Source of the DNA: Brachypterus glaber
Taxonomy: Eukaryota > Arthropoda > Insecta > Coleoptera > Kateretidae
Direction: 5' to 3'
Length of the DNA stretch: 64,000 bases
Assembly: GCA_958510825.1 (NCBI GenBank)
Contig: OY294047.1
Location: 53,737,365 to 53,801,364, forward strand
Shown: positions 54,942 to 64,000 of the stretch, piece by piece
Layout of the letters: every line of letters starts with the position of its first letter
Numbering within the stretch: the first letter of the stretch is position 1
Notes under the pieces: model-generated
What the model saw: only the letters and a program-made list of their open reading frames with translations
Databases searched by the model: none
What the model was told of the DNA's origin: nothing
Position numbers and translations under genes: made by a program

Positions 54942-55159
54942 CACAGCACCTCCTCTCAGAAGTCTAGCGGCAAATTCTTCCGAACAGTTTTTCACAATCA
55001 CTTTTTCCTTTTGGACTCGAAAAACAGGTGGGCCGGTGTCTTGCAAGTATAGATCATAGTTGAATTTGATTTTTTGATTGTTCTTTAAATAAATTTCGAT
55101 AAGGATCAGAAACCCCGCATAACCTGATTCCTTTAATACATACGGTGCACTTTTCACAA
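54942..55159 (-). CDS. ear: ENL/AF9 homologue, exon 2: second half of the YEATS domain
   Basis: 218 nt encoding residues 61-133. Acceptor TTTTTTTTTAG precedes TTGTGAAAAG and completes a valine codon begun in exon 1; the donor is GCTGTG|GTAAGTGA at 54940-54941. Contains ESGYAGF with Tyr74, equivalent to human AF9 Tyr78, one wall of the acyl-lysine pocket, and the FNYDLYL strand, ending at LLRGGAV where the domain closes. The large 28 kb intron follows. Confidence 0.93.
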
Positions 55160-56099
55160 CTAAAAAAAAATTAAACATGAAAAAAAAAATACCACCAAAG
55201 GTTAGAGTTCAAAAAGGACTCATCTTGGGAAACTGTAACGATCATCTTCTCCATCAAATTTTTGGAGTGTTACGCCCATGTTAATGGTATAGGAAAGTAG
55301 CATTACAGAGGAGGGGTGGGGGTCCAAACAGAGAATTTTAATCTATTTAAAAGAAAATATCACATGGCCTACATGTATAATGCATTGCTATTTAAATTTT
55401 TGTGCCCCATTGCCCCTCTAGCATCAACTTACTGAATAAAAAAATATTGCAAATGATTGTTGTGTGATACACATTCCAAATTTGAAGTTTACACAATGGG
55501 TACTATATTTTAAGTCCAGGTACTTTTTATCTGCCTATCTCTGTTTACAAGATGCTGTAAACAGAGATAGGTAGATAAAAGAATACACTCTCTACAAACT
55601 ACATAATATGTAGTGGATATTATCCACTTATCCCTTACCCTCCCAAGACTAAACTAATGATAATTTTTTGATTAAATTGTTTTTTTTTTATATTTGCTAT
55701 GCCTAAAAAGAAGAAGAAAAAAATAAAAAATAAACCAATTTTTTTTTAGTTTTTGCTCAAGTTTTTGTTTCCTGAGAGCTGTATTATACTGAATTTGCAT
55801 ATTTGTTTGCATACATAGAAAGTCTATAAAAGTATTTTGAATTAATATTGCCTTAAAGAAAAAATAACAAAGTAAAGTCACAATTGTGACACCCTGGAGG
55901 GTAAGGGGTTATCACTATCTAGTTCTTTTTCTACCCCTTCACTTGGCATGTACTGAAAATTTTACTAGAGCACTAGTAATGAAGCTTACTAGAGCACTAG
56001 TAATGAAGCTTACTAGAGCCCTAGTAATGAAACTTACTAGTACTCTTACTCTGGAAGGTACTTTATTTAGCTCTTTTATACAATAAACATTATTATTAC
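55160..56099. other. ear intron 1
   Basis: Contains a fragment of the GGGAACGTTCAAG MITE family (55254-55330), a hairpin at 55514-55585 (ATCTGCCTATCTCTGTTTAC with inverse) and a 24 bp tandem repeat near the exon 1 donor. Confidence 0.6.
55962..56033. repeat. 24 bp tandem repeat, three units
   Basis: Unit with TTACTAGAGCACTAGTAATG; each has a CTAGAGCACTAG-type imperfect palindrome. It lies about 66 bp from the ear exon 1 donor, in the intron. Confidence 0.8.
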
Positions 56100-56280
56100 C
56101 TCTTTTTGGATTGGGAAAAGTTTCATGCAAATGATAAACAATTTTGTCAATAAAATGTCTTATCTCAGCACCACCCTCTCCTCTCACAAACAACTGCCAG
56201 TCATGTGTGAAGCCTTCAAATGTTTTCTGGTTTCGAATAGAAGCCTCATGGCCCACTTCGAAAACTATTTTATATGGCAT
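56100..56280 (-). CDS. ear: ENL/AF9 homologue, exon 1: start and first half of the YEATS domain
   Basis: The gene encodes an 813-residue chromatin reader of the ENL/AF9 family over five exons (56280 to 21820, 34 kb). This exon holds residues 1-60 plus one base; the donor is AGAG|GTAATAAT. GFTHDWQLFVRG and VYHLHETFPNPKR match the human AF9 YEATS domain, which binds acetyl- and crotonyl-lysine on histone H3. Pocket residues Phe24, His52 and Phe55 (AF9 Phe28, His56, Phe59) are kept; the serine at AF9 58 is Thr54. In the family it works in the nucleus with the super elongation complex and DOT1L. The start at 56280 is chosen because the upstream in-frame ATG is cut off by TGA. C18orf32-like lies upstream, divergently. 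Confidence 0.93.
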
Positions 56281-56283
56281 CGT

Positions 56284-56298
56284 TCAAGTGTCAGACAT
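56284..56298 (-). promoter_or_regulatory. five-codon upstream ORF of ear
   Basis: ATG at 56298 followed by three codons and TGA (MSDT stop), in frame with and ending 3 nt before the main ATG. It could dampen translation; or the TGA is a sequence error and the protein starts here. Confidence 0.45.
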
Positions 56299-58124
56299 CT
56301 TTTCTTTTCCACCCCATTAACACTACTTGAAAATGTGTACAGCAACATATAGACTAGCAACAATAAGTACGTTTAACTTTTTCTATCAAACCTTTGAGAT
56401 TGGTAACCTAATTTTAGATTTTTTTCTCTACATGTGGTAATGTTTGTTTACTGGTACATCCTACACATTTTTAGAAAGTTTTTACGCTTACAGGTAAAAT
56501 TTTGTTATGTTTTTTTAATACTAGAAGTGCTTAGTAGCACAAAATTAATAAACAAACACGAATATTTATCAATAATCTAGCAAGCTTGCAACATTATCGA
56601 CAAAATGTCCCTAAAATACAGCAATTTGCGCTTTTAACAAATGTCAAACAAAAAGCACTGTTCACACTACATTTCTCTTCTTCTTCTTCTTCTTTTTGTC
56701 TTGGTTCTTTGTTTCAGCTGCTTAAGCTATCTTACCAACAAATCTTTTATTTTTTTTAGATTTTAAGCTTTCACGGCCATTAAGATATAAAGAACTTTCA
56801 CTTTCGGGAAAGTGAAAATCCATTAACACGGTCTAAACCCGAAAGTGAAAGTTCTTTAAATCTTTTATTTGTTGGATCTGCACCATGTTTTTAAACAAGT
56901 TAACACGTGCTTTGGTATAGAGGGTTTTGTGAAAAAGTGTCACACACACACCGTCCGAAGTCACCCCAGTTAACGTGCAACAGATCTTTACGAATATAAG
57001 GTTGTCAAAACAAAACTCGTGTAACAGGTCCACATACGGCACTGCTCTTTGCGGGTGTGAATCAAACTTTAAACCAGTGTTGCCGATTTGCCATTAATTA
57101 CTGGCAATTGCCAGTAAAAAGGCATAAATACAAATTTGCCAGTAAAGGCTTGATGCCAGGAATTTGCCAGTAATTCAGGCCTATTCACATGTACCATTGA
57201 AATCTATTCAATATTGACAAAAATTACAATCCCATGCAGTTTTAATACATGACCTTGCAATTTTCGTCAATATTGCCACAAATCTCAATATCAATGGTAC
57301 GTGTGAATAGGCCTGATTACTAGACCAGAAAATTAATTCAGAAAAACTATAAAATTGAAGAATTTGAATAACTTTACATGAAATTTAGGAAAGGTTTTCG
57401 CCTGCGGAGATTGAATTTTCCTGCATTTTTGTCAAATTTTTAATTTTAAAACAGTTTTAATAAAATTAAAACAGTTCACTAAATTTGTTAAATTTTTCTC
57501 CTGCGGCGCCAAGACATTTCTCCCATTTTAACAAATTTTAAGTTATGCTGTTTAAAAAGTGAAATAGACCATCATATTTGTAAAAAATTTTGCTTGGGCT
57601 TTCATGGATGCATTTTTTAAATTAAGAATTCTAAAACTTTAGAATGAAATTTATAATTAAGCGCCTATGGCACTAGAGCTTTCTTGTACTTTTGTGTAAG
57701 GTTAAATGTTTTTCGGCGATCAAAGATTCATTTTAGGGCCACTTGCACCAACTTTTAAACTGGGATTATCTCAACTAAACTGAGTTTAAGTTAAAAATAC
57801 TGCATTCTGATTGGTTGGCCGTCCATTTAATCCAAGTTTAAAGCTAAACCATCGTTGGTGCAAGTGGCCCTTAGTCGGCACTTTTTTTTCAGAAGGAAAA
57901 TTCTGAAGTCTTTACAAACTTTTTTTTTATTTTATTTTTCATGGTAGAATGAATGCAGTAAAATGCCAGTGATGAAACTAAATTTGCCAGTAAAAATTTT
58001 GTATTTTCATCAATGCTGATCGGCAACACTGCTTTAAACAACCTTCAGAAAAAAAACTAGAAGAAGAAGAGAACGTCAGACAAACGTCAAAAGTTTTTTA
58101 AAGAATTTTTTAATATTATCATAA
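56299..58124. other. divergent intergenic region ear / C18orf32-like
   Basis: Promoter region of both genes, 1.8 kb, mostly small palindromes: 56771-56865 (AAGAACTTTCACTTTCGGG and inverse), 57177-57317 (CCTATTCACATGTACCATTG and inverse) and the MITE at 57736-57870. A (TTC)n run is at 56680-56697. GCCAGTAA-type repeats occur at 57085-57175 and 57960-57995. The minus ORF at 56833-57042 has no recognised domain and may be 5' UTR. Confidence 0.5.
57736..57870. mobile_element. 135 bp Tourist-like MITE, copy 2
   Basis: GGGCCACTTGCACCAAC ends, TTA target site on both sides; see 40989-41123. Confidence 0.8.
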
Positions 58125-58388
58125 ATGGCAGGTTGTATGCCTTGTTTCGTAATTCCTTTACTATTATTTATATTTCACCGATTCATTCAACCTATACTTC
58201 TAAAAATTTGGAACCCATGGGCAGACAAAACGATAAAAGATGGAGATGCGAAAAACAAGGAACCCGAAAAATGTGAATTTTCTTGTGAATGCGCCTGGAT
58301 GAAAAAAGACAATAAAACCGAGGAAAAGACTGGGGAACCAGAAAATACTACTGATCAAATAGTAACTGACAAAGTCAAGGTTTCTTAA
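58125..58388 (+). CDS. UPF0729 protein (C18orf32 homologue)
   Basis: A single open exon of 87 residues. The N-terminus CMPCFVIPLLLFIFHRFIQP and the following ILLKIWNPW match the conserved start of the UPF0729/C18orf32 family: a short hydrophobic segment (8-21) with two cysteines before it, then an aromatic, Pro-containing turn. The C-terminal half is polar and poorly conserved (CEFSCECAW, then Lys/Glu-rich), as usual. Family members are 70-90 residues long, so the gene looks complete. Human C18orf32 has been linked to the ER and lipid droplets and to NF-kB signalling screens; the molecular role is not settled. It diverges from ear and converges on INO80B. Confidence 0.85.
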   Translation: MAGCMPCFVIPLLLFIFHRFIQPILLKIWNPWADKTIKDGDAKNKEPEKCEFSCECAWMKKDNKTEEKTGEPENTTDQIVTDKVKVS

Positions 58389-58540
58389 CATTTTCATCAG
58401 TGATTTTTTTACCTATGTTTAAATGATCTTGTAAAAAAATATTTTTGGTGTTTTAATTATTTGTAGGCACAATACAACCTCTTTAAACTGGATGGTTAAT
58501 ACTTTTTGATTTAAATTGGTATTTTCATGTTGTATTTGCT

Positions 58541-58546
58541 ATTAAA
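58541..58546 (+). terminator. candidate polyadenylation signal, C18orf32-like
   Basis: ATTAAA 153 nt after the stop codon; no AATAAA was seen closer. Confidence 0.35.
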
Positions 58547-58704
58547 ATTTATACATCTGTAATTTGGATGCACCCTGTCCAGATTAAAGAGATTTTACTG
58601 TATTATTATTATAAAGCATTTATGACCCTATCTTATAAGGATATTATCCTAAAGTTTAATTATTACATATTTAATTTCTATATTAATATAATCACATGAA
58701 TTAT

Positions 58705-59068
58705 ACCCATACAGCACATAATAACTATTAGATATCCAGGGAATATACTCTCTGTATATAGAGTATATTCATTGGATAGCCATTAGATACATATCCCATG
58801 GACATCCAAATGTCTATGTCTAGATCCTTGCAGGATATTTACTGGATATCCACAAGATATCCAGTGGACATCTATTTTTTAACCTCCCCAAAGTATATTC
58901 ACTGGATATCCATGATGGATATCCAGTGGATACTACATATTTTGTGGATATCCTGCCAGGATCTGGATATAAGTGGACATTTGGATGTCCAGAAAGTATA
59001 TCCCCTGGATATCTAATAGTTATCTAATATTATTAATTATTATTATAAACGAATTGTGCTGTCTGGGT
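58705..59068. mobile_element. GGATATCC-rich MITE, complete copy
   Basis: 364 bp with inverted ends ACCCATACAGCACA and ACCCAGACAGCACA and flanking AATTA. Next to each end is ATAACTATTAGATATCCAGG or its inverse; the core is a chain of TGGATATCCA-like palindromes. A partial relative is at 656-835. The ORF inside is repeat-derived. Confidence 0.7.
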
Positions 59069-59171
59069 AATTAGCTATATGTATTCAATAAAAATTAAAA
59101 ATCATATTTAAATATATCTTTTATATTAGAAAATAAAATGTCTTAAAAAATATATACAATAAATACTTATA

Positions 59172-59539
59172 CAGTGTGTCCCTGGATTCAGTGCATTATA
59201 CCACAAAATTAATTTTTTTTTTTTTTTCGAATTTGCACAGTGAATATTTTCAAAACATTCAAATATTAGATGTGCGAATATACTGCGTAGTTTATTTTAT
59301 AAAACAACTATATTCTATACACAAACATATACTATTCAAACCTGTTGTAAAAATATTTACTGTACGATTTTTAATTTACTATCTTGCTTGAAAAAAAAGA
59401 CCATAGCACCCCTACAAAAATAATAGAAGTTAGTTTTTAAACAAACAAAACTTCTAAGCTTAGTTTAATTAAAAGTTTTAAAAAATTCAAAAAAAGTGGT
59501 AATTTTGTGGTATAATGCACTCATTCTCGGGACACAATG
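59172..59539. mobile_element. GTGTCCC-end MITE containing a truncated TATGGTCTG MITE
   Basis: Inverted ends around TTCAGTGCATTATACCACAA and its inverse, TA on the left. Inside is the left-truncated MITE at 59228-59405. It starts 17 bp beyond the INO80B stop codon, so it forms the INO80B 3' flank; an AATAAA on the minus strand at 59291-59296 comes from the inner MITE. Confidence 0.65.
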
Positions 59540-59556
59540 AAAAAGAAAAATCCTAA

Positions 59557-60721
59557 TTATAAAAACAAATTCAAAATATTTTTTTTATAACACTCTAAGC
59601 TACATAAAGGTAAACCAGTCCTAGAACATGAATACTTTTTTCTATTCCCACACCCCATTCCACAAAATTTAATCTCAGGAGGACTGGGGGCCTTTTTAGG
59701 TCTCAGGGGATACACCACACCCTCTGGGAGGGAAATACTCGAAGTTTCAATATTTTGTTTGTACAAAATCACAGGAACACTGGATCTTGTAAACCGGCTT
59801 TTGGCCTGTTTTGCTGCTTTTGAGTCCTGTTTTTTCAACAACCGCTCCATCGTTTTCATTTTGTCCTTTTCCCGCTTTTCGTCCGCTAGTTGCTTGCGTT
59901 TCAAGGATTTTATCGCTGCTTTTTGTATTGCTTCTGCAGTCATTACTTTTTCCTAAAAAGAAACAAGCTGTGAAGATAATGCTACACATTCCATTATACA
60001 TATATTATTCACAGTAAATGGTATACTGTATTTCCCAAAGACTTAAAAAAAAATAATTTCCAAAAAAGATAACAGAAAAAATTACATTAAAAAAAATTCT
60101 TTTTTGAAAAACGAAAAATTATTAAAAAAAAAATTAAAAGGTTTAGGTTGGGCTGTTGTTGTATGTGGGATTCTTTCTTTTTGGGAATGCTGTTGGTTCA
60201 CGATTTCTTTGTTGATAAACTTAAGACTTTCTAATCTAGACTTTCAATCAAAATTTTGAGGAAAGTGAATATGAAGGCTAAATTGGACTTTACTTTACCT
60301 TATATCCAGTAGGCAAAGACATTAATGCAGGCTGATTTACAGCCCCATTTCCGTCTGCCCCTCTATCGTACATAGCCCTTTGTCTTGCAGTCATTAGAGC
60401 AGGATCTTTAGGCTTAATTTTCTTTAGTTCATCATCGACGTCTTCCAGTTTTCCAGATTCTATGGCAGTAAGCCATCTTTCCTCGTCGCTTGAAGCACTG
60501 TCCCTTTTTTTCCTCTTTTTGTTGTTATTTGGATTACTGCTAGTACTAGAATTTGTTTTACTTGTAGAAGGCTTTGGCTTGGGGAGCCCCACTGTAAAAC
60601 CTTCGTCAACTATCAGCAATTCGCTCGAGGAACCTTCTTCAGAGGTAAAAGATTTCGCCTTTTTAGATTTGATTTTCTTTGATTTTTTGACTGAAACTTC
60701 CTGTACTTCAATATAATCCAT
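59557..60721 (-). CDS. INO80B: INO80 complex subunit B (Ies2/PAPA-1, zf-HIT protein)
   Basis: Exon 1 is 60299-60721 (141 codons), exon 2 is 59557-59952; donor AAG|GTAAAG and acceptor TTTTTAG|GAA join in phase 0 to give 272 residues. Order: a Lys/Ser-rich N-terminus, then EERWLTAIESGKL and ALMTARQRAMYDR opening the PAPA-1-like region, a charged helix (KRKQLADEKREKDKMKTMER) and a C-terminal HIT zinc finger with CGMGC, YSCSRTGLPLCSLECY (Cys238, 242, 250, 258, 262). The human protein has the same shortened cysteine set. In the INO80 nucleosome remodeller this subunit (yeast Ies2) sits near the Rvb ring and stimulates ATPase activity. Head to head with MRG15; the 3' flank is transposon sequence. 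Confidence 0.93.
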
Positions 60722-61137
60722 TATTTATTAATATTTGTCTCAATACTTGCTGGTTTTTAAATACTAAACCATTTGATTAATAAAATTTTACCAGAAAATA
60801 CAAGACTGCTCTCCTTCCACAGAAATCAACAAACTTTGAGGTTAAGTAAACGAACTGCAGTGTCTAAGCGTACGTAAATAAACAAACATTTAAAAATCAT
60901 ATTTGCAGTTAAAATTAAAAAATCTCTAATTAAGAAATAAAAATAATGCAAATTTATAATAATCATTTACTATACAGGTTTCTTTTAAAATTAAAATAAT
61001 AAATTATATCAGGAAGATTATGCAGCAATTGGCACTTTTAAGCCGTAACCCTAGTGACTTCAATTCAAAAGGGTGGTAAACAGAAAAATTGTTTAGGTCA
61101 GTTTTTTGCTTTGTATTTGTGAAAAATAAAATTCAAA
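60722..61137. promoter_or_regulatory. bidirectional promoter region INO80B / MRG15
   Basis: Only 416 bp separate the two start codons of divergently transcribed chromatin genes. No TATA box at a convincing distance; no MITE lies inside, unlike nearly every other intergenic stretch in the window. Confidence 0.6.
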
Positions 61138-63677
61138 ATGCCTCCTAAACTAAAATTTACTGAAGGTAAGTTATTAAAATTAAAAAACCGAATGAAAATT
61201 GTAGATTTTATTATGTTTTTTAGGGGAAAAAGTGCTCTGCTTCCATGGGCCCCTTATTTATGAAGCAAAATGTTTAAAATCTACAATGACCAAAGAAAAA
61301 CAAGTTAAATATTTCATACATTATGCTGGTTGGAACAAAAAGTAAGTGTAGTATCCAATTTTTTAGTAATTTAGTTGTGTAATTTTAGGTTTATCGAAGT
61401 TTTTAAAATATTTTTTCTGTATTCTTTTGATCTATAGCTTTACAGATTTCAGTGTCCTCAAACAGTGCTCTGTCCTGGACAAAAAAATCTAAATATAAAA
61501 ATTAAAAATCTTAATCTACCTATACAAACAGTTTTTTTGTAAGTGCCTGTTCAAAGGCTCGGATAAGAACTAATACATAAAATGAGATGCCATATTTGGC
61601 TTGATGTGCCACCATGTATCTTGTAAGCCAATCACGGCATCGCATTCTTATGTTTTATGTTCTTATGCAAGCTTCTGGATAGGCCTTAAAGAAACATAAC
61701 ATTCCATAAGATACTAAAATTTTACTTAAGACAAAAAAGAAGTGTTTTGCTCCAAAACTGGTCATTTAATTTGGCTGTAATAGTTACACCTGAAATTACA
61801 AAATATCAAAATTTGAGACAGTTTGAGTGTGACCCAAGAATCCCCCTATTTGTGTGCCAGGTTCTATATTAAAATTCTTTATGTCACAATAAAATTTATT
61901 ATTCCATCAATCTTATTTCTAATCATCGTACAGAGTGATATTGGTAGACTGACAGTTTCGGGCTGCTGGCCCTCTTCAGTACCAAGAGTCAACTCTGCAC
62001 GCTGATTAAGAAAACGTTTTTAGACTTTACTCGCAAAAGGAATATAGCCATTAGATTGATGTAGACTTGTGCGCCATCTATTTCTAGATGTAGACAACTA
62101 TCATACCTCTCCTAATCTGGAGACTACCAATATCACTCTGTACGATGATTAGAAATAAGATTGATGGAATAATAAATTAATATTTTTATAATTTTGTTTA
62201 AAATTAAAAATTTCTGTCCTTACTAATTTTACGTCTAACCACCCGTTAGTGGTAATATGTGCTTGAGACACACAAGTCTTCAACTTGCTACCATTCAAAG
62301 TCTCCAGATTAGGAGAGGTATGATAGTTGTCTACATCTAGAAATAGATGGCGCACAAGTCTACATCAATCTAATGGCTATATTCCTTTTGCGAGTAAAGT
62401 CTAAAAACGTTTTCTTAATCAGCGTGCAGAGTTGACTCTTGGTACTGAAGAGGGCCAGCAGCCCGAAACTGCAGTCTACCAATATCACTCTGTACGATGA
62501 TTAGAAAATAGATTGATGGAATAATAAATTAATATTTTTATAATTTTGTTTAAAATTAAAAATTTCTGTCCTTAAAATAAAATTTGTTGAGATAAGGCAT
62601 TGAAACCAACCAAAATTAGTGATTCATGAATATGTTTTGCCTCCCTTCTCCACCATCCACAATATTTATCTGGCAATACCTGCACCTAATACCAAATGTT
62701 AACAACTAAAAAAATGTATTCACCTAATAAAAAACATTGGTTGTTTGACAACCACCAACCAAACACAGTTAAAGGCTAAATACCTTGTTACTCCCAAAAC
62801 TGACCCAAATTGGCACTTTTATACTAAATATAAAGGATAGATACTATGGTGGACCTTATTTTTTTTATTCTTTTAAATTTTTTATTCTTGTTTTTATTTA
62901 ATGCATATTAATTATATAAAATAATTTAACAAAAACAAAATGAGCTAAATGCCAAGTAAGAGCACCCAAAAACGCCTCTTATTTGATGCTTAGCTCATTT
63001 TGTTTTTGTCAATTTTGTATTATTTATGTGCATTATTTATGTGCATTATTTTTTTTATAGATAAAATTAAGTTGTCTAGATTGACATATTTTTTAAATGC
63101 TTTTTTAGCTGAGAAATGTATTTATGGTGGAAATATGTCAAATTTAGCGTTTTAGGAGCAACTTTGGCGGATTTTCAGCACCTGGTAGAATTATTTGATC
63201 ATTTTGTAATTTGACTCATAATCTTGTACACTCAAAGGGAAAAAACTAAGATTTCAAGGATTTTAAGTTTGCCACTGATACAAAAAGTACAGTCCATTTT
63301 CAACGATTTTTTACGATTTTTGCGTAATTTCACGATTTTAGGGGGACCAATTCGGACCCTTAGAGAAATTTGATCACCCTCTTATTTTCAGGTTGTTTTA
63401 GATACACCATAATGAACAATAAAAAAGAATAAGGTCCACCCTAATTATTTTGAGATTTTTTCCGAATTTTTGTCCTTTTTTTTTGTGATTTATAATTAAA
63501 TTTTATGTTATTATTTTTTTCTTAATACTATTTTTCTTACAGTTGGGACGAATGGGTTCCTGAAAGCCGCGTGCTTAAATACAATGAAGCCAATGTTGCC
63601 AAACAACAAGAAGTCCTAAAAGCACATACAGCACAACCTAGCAAATCCAAAAAGTCCCTTAAAAAAACCTCCACTAG
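61138..63677 (+). CDS. MRG15: MRG15 (MORF4L1) chromodomain protein, first three exons
   Basis: Exons 61138-61165, 61224-61341 and 63543-63677 join in phases 1 and 2 to give about 93 residues; the rest of the gene lies beyond the window after the donor AG|GTAAGG. VLCFHGPLIYEAKC and KYFIHYAGWNKNWDEWVPES are the chromo barrel domain; cage aromatics Tyr22, Tyr43, Trp46 and Trp50 (human Tyr26, Tyr46, Trp49, Trp53) are conserved. In the family this domain binds methylated H3K36, and the later MRG domain, not in view, links to NuA4/Tip60 acetyltransferase, Sin3 deacetylase and Ash1 complexes. After the barrel a basic linker begins (KSKKSLKK). Intron 2 (2.2 kb) and intron 3 are filled with palindromic elements. 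Confidence 0.93.
61892..62535. repeat. two overlapping palindromic elements in MRG15 intron 2
   Basis: ATTCCATCAATCTTATTTCT with inverse at 62144 forms the first fold-back. AGACTTTACTCGCAAAAGGA and GCAGCCCGAAACTG-type sequence recur inverted at 62290-62475. The block after 62115 recurs directly at 62480-62575. Confidence 0.7.
62847..63441. mobile_element. 595 bp MITE with GGTGGACCTTATT ends
   Basis: GGTGGACCTTATTTTTTTTA and inverse. Inside is a hairpin, ACAAAAACAAAATGAGCTAA and inverse. Confidence 0.7.
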
Positions 63678-64000
63678 GTAAGGCATTGGTATTAAGGATT
63701 ATAGGTTTTGCTCCCAAAAATTAAAAAAAAAAATGGGATCCCGAAATTGTGGAAAAGTGGTACAAATGTTCGTGACGTGACGTACACTTGTACCACTATT
63801 CCACCGACCCCCTCAGGGGTCGTCCATAAAATACGTCACGCAAATTGACCAAAATTCATACACTTCACACCCCGCTTCTCGCGTTATTAAAGGCTGTAGA
63901 GATTTTATATTTTGGCTACCCCCTATTGGGGGGTAGCCAAAATATGAAGTCTCTACCTCCTTTAATAACGCGAGAAACGAGGTATGAAGTGTATGAGTTT
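63678..64000. repeat. palindrome in MRG15 intron 3, cut by the window edge
   Basis: CATACACTTCACACCCCGCT pairs with the sequence up to 64000; the centre is GGCTACCCCCTATTGGGGGG. CAGGGGTCGTCCATAAAATA at 63815 looks like an element end whose partner lies outside. Confidence 0.65.

Noticed and set aside
56833..57042. 69-codon minus-strand ORF upstream of ear
   Set aside because: No similarity to known proteins that I can recognise; may be 5' UTR of ear.
59747..60017. Other-frame ORFs over INO80B exon 2
   Set aside because: Shadows of the zf-HIT/PAPA-1 coding frame.

Overview
This is a 64 kb piece of an AT-rich insect nuclear genome, most likely a beetle (inference from gene families, intron style and the dense load of miniature transposons; the species cannot be fixed from the sequence). 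Genes are split by introns with standard GT...AG borders. Most of the DNA between and inside genes is mobile-element sequence: mariner-like elements and MITEs with TA target sites and CAGGGTG-type ends, Tourist-like MITEs with TAA/TTA target sites, a TTAA-flanked piggyBac-like MITE, five degraded non-LTR retrotransposon fragments, one tRNA-derived SINE, and many long palindromes.

Layout. 0-9 kb: a frameshifted Ly6/three-finger GPI-anchored protein gene with a partial duplicate of its 5' end, the SINE and LINE fragments. 9-21.7 kb: transposons only. 21.8-56.3 kb: one large minus-strand gene, the ENL/AF9 homologue (Drosophila ear), in five exons with matching phases: a YEATS reader domain split over exons 1-2, a long charged linker with a coding minisatellite, and the C-terminal ANC1 homology domain. 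Its 28 kb intron 2 contains, on the opposite strand, three paralogous two-exon genes for small four-transmembrane proteins (28.4, 30.7-38.3 and 50.7-52.1 kb). I do not recognise this family. 58.1 kb: a UPF0729 (C18orf32-like) gene. 59.6-60.7 kb: INO80B (minus). 61.1 kb to the edge: the first three exons of MRG15 (plus), head to head with INO80B.

How it fits together. ear, INO80B and MRG15 all encode chromatin or elongation factors (acyl-lysine reader, remodeller subunit, methyl-lysine reader). INO80B and MRG15 share a 416 bp intergenic region and may share a promoter. The nested four-TM genes form a unit of their own: same intron phase, the same TM4 motif (AGG....DG), and a similar sequence 66-80 nt before each start codon. 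Two 670 bp direct repeats bracket the array.

The best candidate for something undescribed is this four-TM family. The most unusual mobile element is a fold-back mariner-like element at 44-45.3 kb in which each arm carries the start of the transposase gene in opposite orientation. No CRISPR array, rRNA gene or functional tRNA gene was seen.
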